A stretch of 48,548 nucleotides of DNA, from positions 1 to 48,548 of the forward strand of contig JAEPOM010000022.1 of assembly GCA_017642885.1 (NCBI GenBank), written 5' to 3'. This document shows positions 1 through 8,665 of this stretch, in pieces (the first letter of the stretch is position 1; each line of letters begins with the position of its first letter). The position numbers and the translations under genes are program-made. The DNA comes from Henriciella sp. Its GTDB lineage: Bacteria; Pseudomonadota; Alphaproteobacteria; Caulobacterales; Hyphomonadaceae. The notes beneath the pieces were generated by a model. It ran no database searches. It saw nothing but the letters and a program-made list of their open reading frames with translations, and was not told where the DNA came from.

Positions 1-672
1 TTCCTGGTGACCGAGCTCTCGACCGAGGATGCCCTGATCATGCATCTGGGCATGTCAGGGCGCTTTACGGTCAACAATCGCGACACAGCTGACTTTCATC
101 ACGATCCAGGCACCAACCCGGCGCACGACCATGTCGTGTTTCATATGGAAGGCGGCGCGACTGTTACCTACAATGATCCGAGGCGCTTCGGCTTCATGGA
201 GCTCTGGCCGCTCGCAGAGCTCGACACGTATCCTCGGGTTGAGCATCTCGGGCCGGAGCCGCTCTCTAATGGGTTCAGTTCTGCCTATTTAAACGAAATC
301 CTGAGCGAGAAGGCCGCACCTATCAAGGCAGCCTTGCTGGATCAGGCGATTATTGCAGGCCTCGGCAATATTTATGTCTGTGAGGCGCTGTTCAGATCCG
401 GCATCAGCCCGCGCCGCAAAGCCCGTTCAGTGGCTGGAAAGCGGGCTGAACGCCTGGCCCCTGCGATCAATGATGTGATTGCCGAAGCCATCGCGGCGGG
501 CGGATCTTCCATTTCAGACTTTGCCAGCGCCAGCGGTGAACTCGGATACTTCCAGAAGCATTTTCATGTTTATGATCGCGAAGGCGAGCCGTGCGATAGG
601 TGCGGCAGCCCTGTCCGGCGGATCGTCCAATCAGGCAGATCGACCTTTTTTTGCGGATCGTGCCAGCGCTAG
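1..672 (+). CDS. mutM: formamidopyrimidine-DNA glycosylase, 3' part (5' end outside window)
   Basis: Base-excision repair glycosylase/AP lyase that removes oxidised purines such as 8-oxoguanine. The reading frame is open to base 1, and the 223 visible residues compare with about 270-290 for the family, so roughly 50-60 N-terminal residues, including the catalytic Pro-Glu, lie outside the window. Visible family marks are HLGMSGRF near the start, DPRRFG, the helix-two-turn-helix segment GLGNIYVCEALF, and a C-terminal zinc finger with CDRC and CGSC pairs. It ends 3 bases before the convergent pilin-like gene. mutM upstream of ubiE-ubiB is a common alphaproteobacterial order near dnaA. Confidence 0.95.
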   Translation, partial: FLVTELSTEDALIMHLGMSGRFTVNNRDTADFHHDPGTNPAHDHVVFHMEGGATVTYNDPRRFGFMELWPLAELDTYPRVEHLGPEPLSNGFSSAYLNEILSEKAAPIKAALLDQAIIAGLGNIYVCEALFRSGISPRRKARSVAGKRAERLAPAINDVIAEAIAAGGSSISDFASASGELGYFQKHFHVYDREGEPCDRCGSPVRRIVQSGRSTFFCGSCQR

Positions 673-675
673 GGC

Positions 676-918
676 TTACGCCCCGCGTTTTTTGCAGAAC
701 TTGCTCGCGTTCTTGCCGCGCATGGCGCGCTTGACGCAATTATAGTTGCGGCGTTGTCGCTTCCCGAGGCGGGTCACGGACGCCGCCAGAACAATCGCGA
801 TCAGCGAGGCGATCAAACCGTATTCAATCGCCGCTGCGCCGCTCTCAGACGACAACAGATCTCCGTCCTCTTCGACAAGAGGCGGTCGTCCAAAAAAAAT
901 ATCGCGGCGTGTATACAT
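676..918 (-). CDS. Flp/Fap-type IVb pilin-like protein with basic C-terminal tail
   Basis: Small 80-residue protein. Residues about 24-50 (SESGAAAIEYGLIASLIAIV) match the Flp pilin core: a prepilin-peptidase site after Gly, the AxxIEYG motif, then one hydrophobic helix. Known Flp pilins form tight-adherence pili exported by Tad machinery, but no tad/cpa genes lie in this window. The N-terminal leader is fairly long and acidic. The C-terminus is unusual: instead of the usual short glycine/serine-rich end it carries about 30 strongly basic residues with two cysteines. The ATG is preceded by an AAGGGA ribosome site 8 bases upstream. It could be a minor pilin or a stray paralogue. The pilin fold is well supported; a pilus role is inferred. 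Confidence 0.8.
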   Translation of the reverse strand: MYTRRDIFFGRPPLVEEDGDLLSSESGAAAIEYGLIASLIAIVLAASVTRLGKRQRRNYNCVKRAMRGKNASKFCKKRGA

Positions 919-1011
919 GTTTACGTCCCTTCTCAGGGATGTAGCTCAAATATGTTACAAAACCGCTACTCCAATCACGAACTATGCGTTGATTATGCGA
1001 GGGTTTTACCC

Positions 1012-2409
1012 TCAGTTCCCCCATAGACGCTGCCACCAATTCTTCTTCGGTTTCGGCTCGGAAACGCCCACAGCGCTGGCCGAAAAGCCGCCATCCGCCA
1101 TTTTCTGCTTGATCTCTTCCAACTCCCAGCCGGTCAGTTTGGCAAGGCTTTCGGCCTCAGTGTCCCAACGTGAAACCAGCGTTTCGGCATACTGACCCGC
1201 TTCCTCGCATTGGCCATAATCGCCGCGCCAAGGATGGCGGAGGACATAGCGGCCCTGATAGTTTTCGCGGTCACCGGTAACCTGAAAGTTCAGATCTTCT
1301 GGAAAGCTCTCGCCGTCATAGCGAACATGCAAACGGGTCACGAACGCGTCGACCGGTTGCGGTCCAGGACGAATGCCGGGACGCGGCATCGGCTGGATAT
1401 CGTTTTGTGGACCCTCATCGAGCCACATCACGCCAAGCTCGCGCAATTCAGATCGCGAGAGCGGATTAGCGGCGCACGGGTCGCACCAGGACATGTCCCA
1501 GGCATATTCCATGAACACGGCCTTGCCGTTCTCTTTCTCGGTCTGGTGTTCGAACATGGCTTTATAAAACTCGCCAAACTCATCCTTCACGAAAATCGGA
1601 ACATCCATATTGGAAGGCAGTTTGACCGTTCTGTAATTGGTCGTCTCAACCCGGCCCTCGCGGGTGATCGCAAAGACGAAAAGCTCCTGCTTGCCTTCGG
1701 CGTTCACGGTGCCGAGGCGGATCGGCAGCATGAAATTGTCGTCCTCATAAGCGACTTGGATTGGGCGCAGCATGGACGAGCCGTCATGGCGTTCCAGGTT
1801 TACCTTGGCGACGAAGAATTTCATTCCGCGCTTGAGATAAGCGTCAACCACCTCTTCCGCGCCATCCGGAATGCGATACTCATTTTGATTGAGCCAGGTG
1901 ATCAGTCCGTCGCTTTCTTCGGCTGACAGAATGAGAATGTCATACTCACCGACTTCATATTCAGCTTCGATGGTGACGCCGAGGTCTTCGGCTTCCTCCA
2001 TCATCGCCGATTCCATGACAGGCTCAGGCGGAGCTGACATAGCTACCATATCCCGGCGATAGCGCATCTCGCACGGGTTCTCGTCATAATACTCGACCAG
2101 CCGGGGCGCCGTGTATTCATCCAGATGATCAACCAGCGCCGGATTGGCGACGTTGATCTGCTCGCGCAAAGGAATGTCGACCACCGGGACGACCATGGCA
2201 AACTCATTGGCGTCGCCGCGATAGTCCGATGCCATCGTGATCACGGTGCGCTCATCATCGCGCACCAACACAACTTTCGACGCATCGTTAAACAGGTCCG
2301 TGTCGGCCTTGGCGACGTAGAAACCGCAAAACGCGGAGGCTGCTGGCGCACTAAGCGCGAACGATGTGAGGCCGAGGGCGCAAGCCCCCGCGAGATGTTT
2401 CAGGGCCAT
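1012..2409 (-). CDS. DUF2330 domain exported protein
   Basis: 465 residues from an ATG with AAAAAGGAAA upstream; a longer frame exists but has no comparable start signal. A signal peptide (about residues 1-27, ending ASA) is followed directly by FCGFYVAKAD, the typical beginning of DUF2330 proteins, and by the body with VLVRDDERTVITMASDY and VVPVVDIP. Function of the family is not established; export to the periplasm is predicted. The C-terminus ends in a Lys/Trp-rich segment. The 5' end overlaps the 3' end of the upstream RnfD-like gene by 59 bases, so the two are very probably one transcript and may act together at the inner membrane. Confidence 0.85.
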   Translation of the reverse strand: MALKHLAGACALGLTSFALSAPAASAFCGFYVAKADTDLFNDASKVVLVRDDERTVITMASDYRGDANEFAMVVPVVDIPLREQINVANPALVDHLDEYTAPRLVEYYDENPCEMRYRRDMVAMSAPPEPVMESAMMEEAEDLGVTIEAEYEVGEYDILILSAEESDGLITWLNQNEYRIPDGAEEVVDAYLKRGMKFFVAKVNLERHDGSSMLRPIQVAYEDDNFMLPIRLGTVNAEGKQELFVFAITREGRVETTNYRTVKLPSNMDVPIFVKDEFGEFYKAMFEHQTEKENGKAVFMEYAWDMSWCDPCAANPLSRSELRELGVMWLDEGPQNDIQPMPRPGIRPGPQPVDAFVTRLHVRYDGESFPEDLNFQVTGDRENYQGRYVLRHPWRGDYGQCEEAGQYAETLVSRWDTEAESLAKLTGWELEEIKQKMADGGFSASAVGVSEPKPKKNWWQRLWGN

Positions 2410-3322
2410 TCGAGGTTTCCTTTTTGGAGGTCCATTCAAACCGTCGTGCGGGCAGCACGCGGTCCAAAACAGGTGAGAGAAGCGCCAGCGCCGCCAGGGC
2501 GTACAGCATGGCACCGCGAAGATGATGCTCCCAGCTGAGCCACGCAGCGAGCGCAGCGACAGCGAAAGCAAACAGGATCCGGGCGATCCGGGAATCCGGT
2601 GTCGATCGGGGATCGGTAATCATGAAGAAGGCAAAGACCAGCAATGCCCCCGATTGCAATTGATGTATCGGGATCGCGATCGGATCACCGAGATAGAAGG
2701 CGCGCCCGAACAGCATCGCCGCAAAACCGACCAGGAACCCAAGCGCGATATCCAGCCGTTTGGCGCTGGACAGCACCAGCGCCGCAAATCCGATTGCGAA
2801 AGCGGCGAAGATCGGCGCCTGTCCCCACTGTCCTGGCGAGACCCAGGCGGCTGATCCGCCAATCAGGCTAACCGTCACGATACCGATACAGGCCGGATTG
2901 AAGATGTGCTTGCCGTGATACCGAACCAGGAACTTGGCCGAGATCGCGATGAAACCCGCAGCGAGCCAGAACCATAAGGAATTCGCTCGCAGAAGAATCG
3001 ATAGAGAGAGCGAGGTGATCAGCGCCGACTTCCACTGAAAATCAGCAAGCCATCCGACCGCGCCCGCTTCCAGGCTTGAGCCGCGCCAATAGGACCCAGA
3101 CGTCGCCCGACGTTCCTCCTTGCGCGCATTCATCCAGACCGTTCCGATCAGCTGCGCCGACATCGCCCCGATGATCGCTGCGATCAGCGCAAACGGCCTG
3201 GCGGAGAAGTCGCTCGTGACAAATGAAATGCAAAACAAGCCGGACAAAGCCAGGATCTGCCAATGTCTGGCATCCTGATTGACGGCTCTGAACAGCCGTG
3301 TCGCGTTCGTCCTCAATCCCAT
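2351..3322 (-). CDS. RnfD/NqrB-like integral membrane protein
   Basis: About 323 residues from the chosen ATG (an in-frame start 63 bases upstream is possible). It is strongly hydrophobic with eight or more membrane segments and carries two signatures of the NqrB/RnfD membrane subunits: HIFNPACIG in the middle and FFMITDPRSTPDSR towards the C-terminus. In known Rnf and Nqr complexes this subunit binds covalent FMN through an SGAT threonine; I do not see that motif here, and no other rnf or nqr genes are nearby. It is therefore probably a stand-alone relative of unknown substrate. It runs into the DUF2330 gene with a 59-base overlap and is divergent from ubiE. Confidence 0.8.
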   Translation of the reverse strand: MGLRTNATRLFRAVNQDARHWQILALSGLFCISFVTSDFSARPFALIAAIIGAMSAQLIGTVWMNARKEERRATSGSYWRGSSLEAGAVGWLADFQWKSALITSLSLSILLRANSLWFWLAAGFIAISAKFLVRYHGKHIFNPACIGIVTVSLIGGSAAWVSPGQWGQAPIFAAFAIGFAALVLSSAKRLDIALGFLVGFAAMLFGRAFYLGDPIAIPIHQLQSGALLVFAFFMITDPRSTPDSRIARILFAFAVAALAAWLSWEHHLRGAMLYALAALALLSPVLDRVLPARRFEWTSKKETSNGPETSRGGLRPRPHIVRA

Positions 3323-3420
3323 ATCACGTAGAAAACACACTAAATGCGGGCGAAATAGGGCATACAATTTACAGATCCGCGACACCTCTGCGCATGGCTC
3401 TTTAAGACATCTCTGCTTAG

Positions 3421-4206
3421 ATGCAGCCTATGAGCGAGCAAGACACCGTTTCATTCGGCTTTGAGCAGGTCACCCCGGACGAGAAAGTCGACCGGGTGAA
3501 AGGCGTGTTCCGCTCCGTCGCATCGAAATATGACGTGATGAATGATTTCATGTCTGCAGGCGTCCATCGACTATGGAAGCACGATACGATGAACCGCTTG
3601 AACCCGCAGCCGGGTGAGCGTCATCTCGATGTGGCAGGCGGCACCGGGGAACTCGCCCGCGCCTTCCTGAAACTCGCCGATGAAGCCGGCAAGCGCCGCG
3701 GAGACAAACGCATCGCCACCGCGATTGTGTGCGACATCAATGATGCGATGCTGGAAGCGGGTAAGGCCCGCGGCGATAATGCCGAGTGGGAAGGGCGCCT
3801 CGATTGGGTTTGCGCCGATGGATCTGCGCTGCCCTACCCCGATCGCAGCTTCGATGCGTTGACCATTAGCTTCGGTATTCGCAACTTTGCCGACCGCGTT
3901 GCCGGCCTGCGCGAGTTTAAGCGCGTCCTCAATCCGGGCGGGCGCCTCGCTGTGCTGGAGTTCAGCCAGATGACCGCGCCAATGCTGCAGAAAGCCTATG
4001 ATGTCTACAGCTTCAACGTGATCCCGGAAGTTGGAAAAATCGTCACCGGCGACCGGGACAGCTATCAGTATCTGGTCGAAAGCATTCGCCAGTTCCCGGA
4101 TCAGGAAACATTCAAGGCGGAGATCGAATCGGCTGGCTTCTCAAATGTCTCGGTGACCAATTTCTCCGGTGGCATCGCTGCGCTGCACTTTGGTTGGGCG
4201 ATCTGA
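3421..4206 (+). CDS. ubiE: ubiquinone/menaquinone C-methyltransferase
   Basis: SAM-dependent C-methyltransferase that methylates 2-methoxy-6-polyprenyl-1,4-benzoquinol in ubiquinone synthesis (and demethylmenaquinone where present). 261 residues, normal length. The N-terminus contains VASKYDVMNDFMSAGVHRLWK, a hallmark of UbiE; the SAM-binding motif DVAGGTGELA is at residues 70-79, and SFGIRNF and LNPGGRLAVLEFS follow. The start could be the ATG at 3421 or the one at 3430 (MSEQ); neither has a strong ribosome site. The gene is followed 3 bases later by ubiB, its usual partner, so the pair is one operon. Confidence 0.96.
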   Translation: MQPMSEQDTVSFGFEQVTPDEKVDRVKGVFRSVASKYDVMNDFMSAGVHRLWKHDTMNRLNPQPGERHLDVAGGTGELARAFLKLADEAGKRRGDKRIATAIVCDINDAMLEAGKARGDNAEWEGRLDWVCADGSALPYPDRSFDALTISFGIRNFADRVAGLREFKRVLNPGGRLAVLEFSQMTAPMLQKAYDVYSFNVIPEVGKIVTGDRDSYQYLVESIRQFPDQETFKAEIESAGFSNVSVTNFSGGIAALHFGWAI

Positions 4207-4209
4207 TCC

Positions 4210-5730
4210 ATGTTTAAGGCGCTGGCAGACTATGGACGGCTTCTGCGTGCGGGTACGGCGCTCGCGCGTCATGATGTGATCTTGCCCGGCGAATATCATT
4301 CCCGCCTGCCTTTCCCGGCCAAACTTGCAGGCAAGACACTCCGCATTTTCGGCGGCGGCGCGAAGGGCCGGCCCGGCAAGCGGCTCGCCACAGCGCTCGA
4401 AAAGCTCGGACCCGCCTATATCAAGCTCGGTCAATTCCTGGCCACGCGGCCAGATGTGTTCGGCGTGGAGACGACCAGCGACCTGTCCCGCCTGAAAGAC
4501 AAACTGCCTCCCTTTTCAATGAAGGCGGCAAACGCAGCGCTCGAAGACGAATTCGGAGAAGACGCGGCCCGTCTGTTTCCTGATCTTTCCGATCCGATCG
4601 CTGCCGCATCGTTGGCCCAGGTCCACCGCATGCAGACCGAAGACGGCGCGAAAGCCGTCAAGATCCTGCGCCCGAAAGTTGAAATCCTGATCGACAGGGA
4701 ACTTCGCGCGATGAAACGCGCCGCGCGCACCGTCGAACGCGTGAATGTCGAGAGCCGAAGACTGGCTCCGGTTGCGTTCACCGAAACCGTTGCTGAGGCG
4801 ATGGAAAAAGAACTCGATCTGCGGCTAGAGGCCGGCGGCGCGGATGAAATGCGCGAGCTATCCTTCAAAGCAGGATATTACCATATCCCGGCGGTAGATT
4901 GGGAACGCTCAGGCAAGCGCGTGCTGACAACCGAGTGGGTGGACGGAAAGCCGTTGACCGATCCAGAAGCGGCTGAATCGCCCGGCATAGACCGTCCGAC
5001 CCTCGCCAACACCGTCACGCGCGGCTTCCTCGACCATGCCATTCATCACGGCGTCTTTCACGCCGACATGCATGAAGGCAACATGATCGTGACGCCGGAT
5101 GGTCGCTTGGCCTTGGTCGATTTTGGGATCATTGGCCGCATCGGGCTGGGTGAGCGCCGGTTCCTGGCCGAGATCCTCTGGGGCTTTCTCAAACGCGATT
5201 ATTACCGCGTTGCTGAGGTCCACTTCGAAGCGGGCTACGTTCCCGCCGACAAATCCGTCGGCGATTTTGCACAGGCGCTGCGCAGCGTTGGCGAACCGAT
5301 CCATGGCAAGTCGGCAAGCGATGTCTCCATGGGGCGGCTCTTGCTTCAGCTCCTCGACTTTACCCACACGTTCGGCATGCAGCTGCGTCCTGAACTGGTC
5401 CTGCTGCAAAAGACAATGGTGCAAGTCGAAGGCGTCGCGCGTGCGATCGATCCAGGACACGACATCTGGGCCGCTGCCGAGCCGGTCGTCAAAGATTGGA
5501 TTACCCAGAACCTTGGTCCGGCGGGCGCTGCGAAACTGGTGGCCCAGAGCGCCAAAGACGTCGCCGATCGCCTCAAGCGCCTCCCAGACGTGATGGATCA
5601 GTTCGAGGCGAAGCTGAATGCCCCGGACCCTGAGCCGCTACCAAGAGAGCGGTTTGCACCCTGGTGGGGATGGATGGGTTTCTTCCTGGCGCTGGTCGCT
5701 GCGATCGTCGCCGTCGTCTACGCGCCCTGA
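4210..5730 (+). CDS. ubiB: UbiB family atypical kinase/ATPase of ubiquinone biosynthesis
   Basis: 506-residue ABC1/ADCK-family protein needed for ubiquinone synthesis, thought to act as an ATPase helping lipid intermediates reach the Ubi complex. The family-specific KxGQ motif (KLGQ, residues 72-75), the alanine-rich nucleotide loop AAASLAQVHR (131-140), the catalytic-type HADMHEGNM and the metal-binding LVDFG are all present. The C-terminus has a transmembrane helix (WWGWMGFFLALVAAIVAVV), as expected for membrane anchoring. It follows ubiE by 3 bases, and its 3' end overlaps the convergent histidine-kinase gene by 13 bases. Confidence 0.95.
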   Translation: MFKALADYGRLLRAGTALARHDVILPGEYHSRLPFPAKLAGKTLRIFGGGAKGRPGKRLATALEKLGPAYIKLGQFLATRPDVFGVETTSDLSRLKDKLPPFSMKAANAALEDEFGEDAARLFPDLSDPIAAASLAQVHRMQTEDGAKAVKILRPKVEILIDRELRAMKRAARTVERVNVESRRLAPVAFTETVAEAMEKELDLRLEAGGADEMRELSFKAGYYHIPAVDWERSGKRVLTTEWVDGKPLTDPEAAESPGIDRPTLANTVTRGFLDHAIHHGVFHADMHEGNMIVTPDGRLALVDFGIIGRIGLGERRFLAEILWGFLKRDYYRVAEVHFEAGYVPADKSVGDFAQALRSVGEPIHGKSASDVSMGRLLLQLLDFTHTFGMQLRPELVLLQKTMVQVEGVARAIDPGHDIWAAAEPVVKDWITQNLGPAGAAKLVAQSAKDVADRLKRLPDVMDQFEAKLNAPDPEPLPRERFAPWWGWMGFFLALVAAIVAVVYAP

Positions 5731-7115
5731 GTTTCCGTTGGCAAGAAGATCACGAACCTGGTTCCGCTCGCGCTTGTTTCACCTAGTTCAAGATCCCCGC
5801 CCATAGCGCGCGCAAGATCGCGAGAGAGCGCGAGACCGAGCCCGGTCCCATCACGGCGCGTCGATCCCGCAAAAGGTTTGAATAGATTGGCTTTCGCGTG
5901 CTCCGGCAGGCCTGGTCCAGTATCAGCGACACTGAGCACGGCCCCATCAAATCCGATCGAAATCTCGCCTTTCCCGTCCATCGCTTCGGCCGCATTGCGA
6001 ATGAGGTTGGCGCAGATGCGGTGCAAATGATCCGGATCTGCCTTCGCGCTTGCCTGCAGATCCACCTCATTGGCAAAAGTTACAGTCTCAAACGCTGCAA
6101 GCGCCTCGGCGGCGGCTTCTTCGGCGATGTCGAACAATCTGACTGTATGGATGTTGGAGTCCGGCACGGACGAGCGACCATATTTCAATGTGTCACTCGC
6201 GAGATTGATGGCCCGCTCGAGAGCTCGCTCGAGGCGCGGCAAACTCTTGGCCACCCGAGGGTCTTCAGACCGAGACAAGCTGTCTGACACCAGCTGCGCC
6301 GTCGCTAGAGAGTTGCGCAGATCGTGATTGATCTTGGCCACAGCTTCGCCGAGCTGCGCCAGGCGTTCTTGCTGGCGAAAGGCGTTCGAAACTGCCTCTT
6401 CCATATCTGAGAGCGCATTTTGTGCGCGGCCAATTTCATCGCTGCGCGGGGTCGGAGAAAGCCGTCGTTGCCAGCTCCCAGGTTCATCCCTGATCTGCTC
6501 GACGGACTGGGTCACACGGCGGATCGGGCGAACGACGGTCAGGACCAGCATTAGATAGATGAGCCCTCCCGTGAACACCGAAATGATCAGCGACAAGACG
6601 AGAATATTTCGGCCATAATCCGTCAACTCGCTTCGCAGACCGGACTCGTCGACGACGATTTCGATAACCCGGCCAGGCCGCGACCCGGCAGCGCGCAGGA
6701 CGAGGAAGCGGTCTTTCGGCGCAAAGAAAGTTGCGAGCGTATCGCCAACCTCCGAGAAATCCGGAGTTTCATCGAACAGGACAATTTTGCGCGTACAGCA
6801 AATCTCCTCACCGGGATTGAGGATCATGTCCCGGCGCTCGTCATAGAGTTCAGCAACGGCCAGGACCATGGCGCTTTCGAGCAAGTCCTGCTCGAGCTCT
6901 TCCGACACCATACGGCTAGGCGCAGCCTCCAGGGCCAGGGCAGCGAGGCGGCCTGCTTCGATTTGATCTTTCAACCAGCTATTGCGGAAACTCGTCGCGC
7001 TCGGCACGAAGATAAGTGCCTCGACGACCAAAACACTCGCAATCGCAATGAGGAACAGCCGGAAGGACAGGCTCTCCCGCCAGCGCAGCTTACGCCTTGG
7101 CGCTCCGTTTTCCAT
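5718..7115 (-). CDS. membrane sensor histidine kinase (orphan)
   Basis: About 465 residues from the ATG; a TTG start 21 bases upstream would add seven residues. Order of parts: N-terminal membrane helix (FRLFLIAIASVLVVEALIF), an extracytoplasmic sensor of about 130 residues with a CC pair (GEEICCTRK), a second membrane helix, a HAMP linker (VVRPIRRVTQSVEQI), the phospho-acceptor motif INHDLRNSLA, then N box NLIRNAAEAM, G1 DTGPGLP and G2 GTGLGLALS. All catalytic motifs look intact. No response regulator is adjacent. It lies 26 bases after the oxidoreductase gene on the same strand and may be co-transcribed with that DUF547-TVP38-oxidoreductase run. The signal sensed is unknown. Confidence 0.9.
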   Translation of the reverse strand: MENGAPRRKLRWRESLSFRLFLIAIASVLVVEALIFVPSATSFRNSWLKDQIEAGRLAALALEAAPSRMVSEELEQDLLESAMVLAVAELYDERRDMILNPGEEICCTRKIVLFDETPDFSEVGDTLATFFAPKDRFLVLRAAGSRPGRVIEIVVDESGLRSELTDYGRNILVLSLIISVFTGGLIYLMLVLTVVRPIRRVTQSVEQIRDEPGSWQRRLSPTPRSDEIGRAQNALSDMEEAVSNAFRQQERLAQLGEAVAKINHDLRNSLATAQLVSDSLSRSEDPRVAKSLPRLERALERAINLASDTLKYGRSSVPDSNIHTVRLFDIAEEAAAEALAAFETVTFANEVDLQASAKADPDHLHRICANLIRNAAEAMDGKGEISIGFDGAVLSVADTGPGLPEHAKANLFKPFAGSTRRDGTGLGLALSRDLARAMGGDLELGETSASGTRFVIFLPTETQGA

Positions 7116-7141
7116 CTCTGCAATCACCCCCGGCAACTAGC

Positions 7142-8665
7142 TTATGGAATGCGTTGCAGCAACCCAACGAGCGTGCGCGACGCTTTCCCGAATACAGTCG
7201 GTGTGAAATGTGCGCTCGCGGCACGCTTCACGATTTCCGACCGGGTCGGATATGGCGAGATGAAATTGGTCAGCGATTGCACGCCCAATTTGTTGGACAT
7301 GCCATAGCCAACAATCTGGATGATATCGCCGGCACCATCGCCAACAATCGACGCGCCGAGGAGTTTGCCCTTGCGAATGATCAGCTTTGCTTCGCCGAGC
7401 GTTTTCCCTTCGGCGATGGCGCGGTCATTCTCATGGAAAGGGAAAGAAGACGTTGTGACGCTGTCACCGTACTGCTCGCGGGCTTCGGCTTCGGTCAGAC
7501 CGACTTGAGCCACTTCTGGCGCGACATAGGTAACGGATGGCAGCGGCAGGTCACTCGCTTTGCTGCCTTGTTTGAAGAGCGCGCGCCGCGTGAATACACT
7601 GGCATGCCATCCGGCCAGATGAGTGAACTGACCCTGGCCGGCAATATCACCGAGGGCCCAGACGCGCGGGTTCGATACAGATCTCAACTTGTCGCTCGCC
7701 TGGATGCCGCTTCGGTCATAGTCGACCCCGCCCGCTTCCAGATCGAGACCGTCCAGCATGGCACGGCGACCAACCGCGACCAGCAAATGGGTACCCGCCA
7801 CGGTCGCCGTGCCGTCTTCACTTTCCGTTTCCACGGACACCGCACCTTCACGTCCAGTGACTTTAACTGCCTTATGGCCCTCCAGAATCGCAACGCCCTC
7901 TTCGCGAATGGCGTCGACCGCGATCTTGGCGTGATCTGAATCAGCCCTTGCCATGGCGCGGCCCATTTCGATGACGGTGACTTCTGAGCCGAGGCGATGG
8001 AAGGCCTGCGCCATCTCCATACCGATTGGGCCGCCGCCGAGAATAATCAGATGCTTTGGCTGCTCAGGCAGCGAAAAAACTGTTTCATTGGTAATGAAGG
8101 GCGTTTCACTCAAACCCGGGATGGGCGGAACGAAAGCGGTCGAACCGGTGGCCACAATGATCCGGCGCGCGGTTGCTTCCGTCGTTGCCGAAATCACGGT
8201 TTTGCGGTCCTGGAACTTGGCATGCTCGCGAATAACCGTCACGCCGAGGCCCTCGAAACGCTCCTGACTGTCGACGGGTGCAATTGTATCGATTGCCTTT
8301 TGAACGTGCGCTTTGACCTGTTCCCAATTCACGTTGGGTTCGGAAACGCTGACGCCGAACTTCGCGCTTTCACGGGCCGACTGGGCATATTTCGCCGTTG
8401 TCAGCAGAGCTTTCGAAGGGACGCAGCCATAATTCAGGCAGTCGCCACCCATTTCGGCTTTCTCATAGAGAATGACGTTGAGCCCGAGCATTGCTGCACC
8501 CGCGGCTGCAGACAGTCCGCCGGATCCACCGCCGATAACGATGAGGTCGGCTTTGAGCTTGCGTTTGGTGCCGGTTGTATCTGGAGCTGCGGTCATAGGT
8601 CTTGTCTCCATGGGCTCGTCGGTTTCTGCCACACGTGCGTGGGGCGTTGCTATTGTATCTGACAT
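7142..8665 (-). CDS. FAD-dependent class I pyridine nucleotide-disulfide oxidoreductase, MerA/Lpd-like
   Basis: 507 residues. The FAD-binding motif VIGGGSGGLSAA sits near residue 42, followed by the redox-active pair in GGDCLNYGCVPSKALL, the NAD(P)H-binding IILGGGPIGMEMAQ and the ALGDIAG motif. The C-terminal dimer domain is complete, but the expected catalytic His-x-x-x-x-Glu pair reads YPTRSE, with Tyr where dihydrolipoyl dehydrogenase and glutathione reductase have His. That substitution is also found in mercuric reductases, but MerA's C-terminal Cys pair is absent. The start codon abuts the stop of the TVP38 gene. Oxidoreductases of this type are often linked to, or fused with, TVP38/TMEM64 proteins. 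Substrate unknown. Confidence 0.9.
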   Translation of the reverse strand: MSDTIATPHARVAETDEPMETRPMTAAPDTTGTKRKLKADLIVIGGGSGGLSAAAGAAMLGLNVILYEKAEMGGDCLNYGCVPSKALLTTAKYAQSARESAKFGVSVSEPNVNWEQVKAHVQKAIDTIAPVDSQERFEGLGVTVIREHAKFQDRKTVISATTEATARRIIVATGSTAFVPPIPGLSETPFITNETVFSLPEQPKHLIILGGGPIGMEMAQAFHRLGSEVTVIEMGRAMARADSDHAKIAVDAIREEGVAILEGHKAVKVTGREGAVSVETESEDGTATVAGTHLLVAVGRRAMLDGLDLEAGGVDYDRSGIQASDKLRSVSNPRVWALGDIAGQGQFTHLAGWHASVFTRRALFKQGSKASDLPLPSVTYVAPEVAQVGLTEAEAREQYGDSVTTSSFPFHENDRAIAEGKTLGEAKLIIRKGKLLGASIVGDGAGDIIQIVGYGMSNKLGVQSLTNFISPYPTRSEIVKRAASAHFTPTVFGKASRTLVGLLQRIP

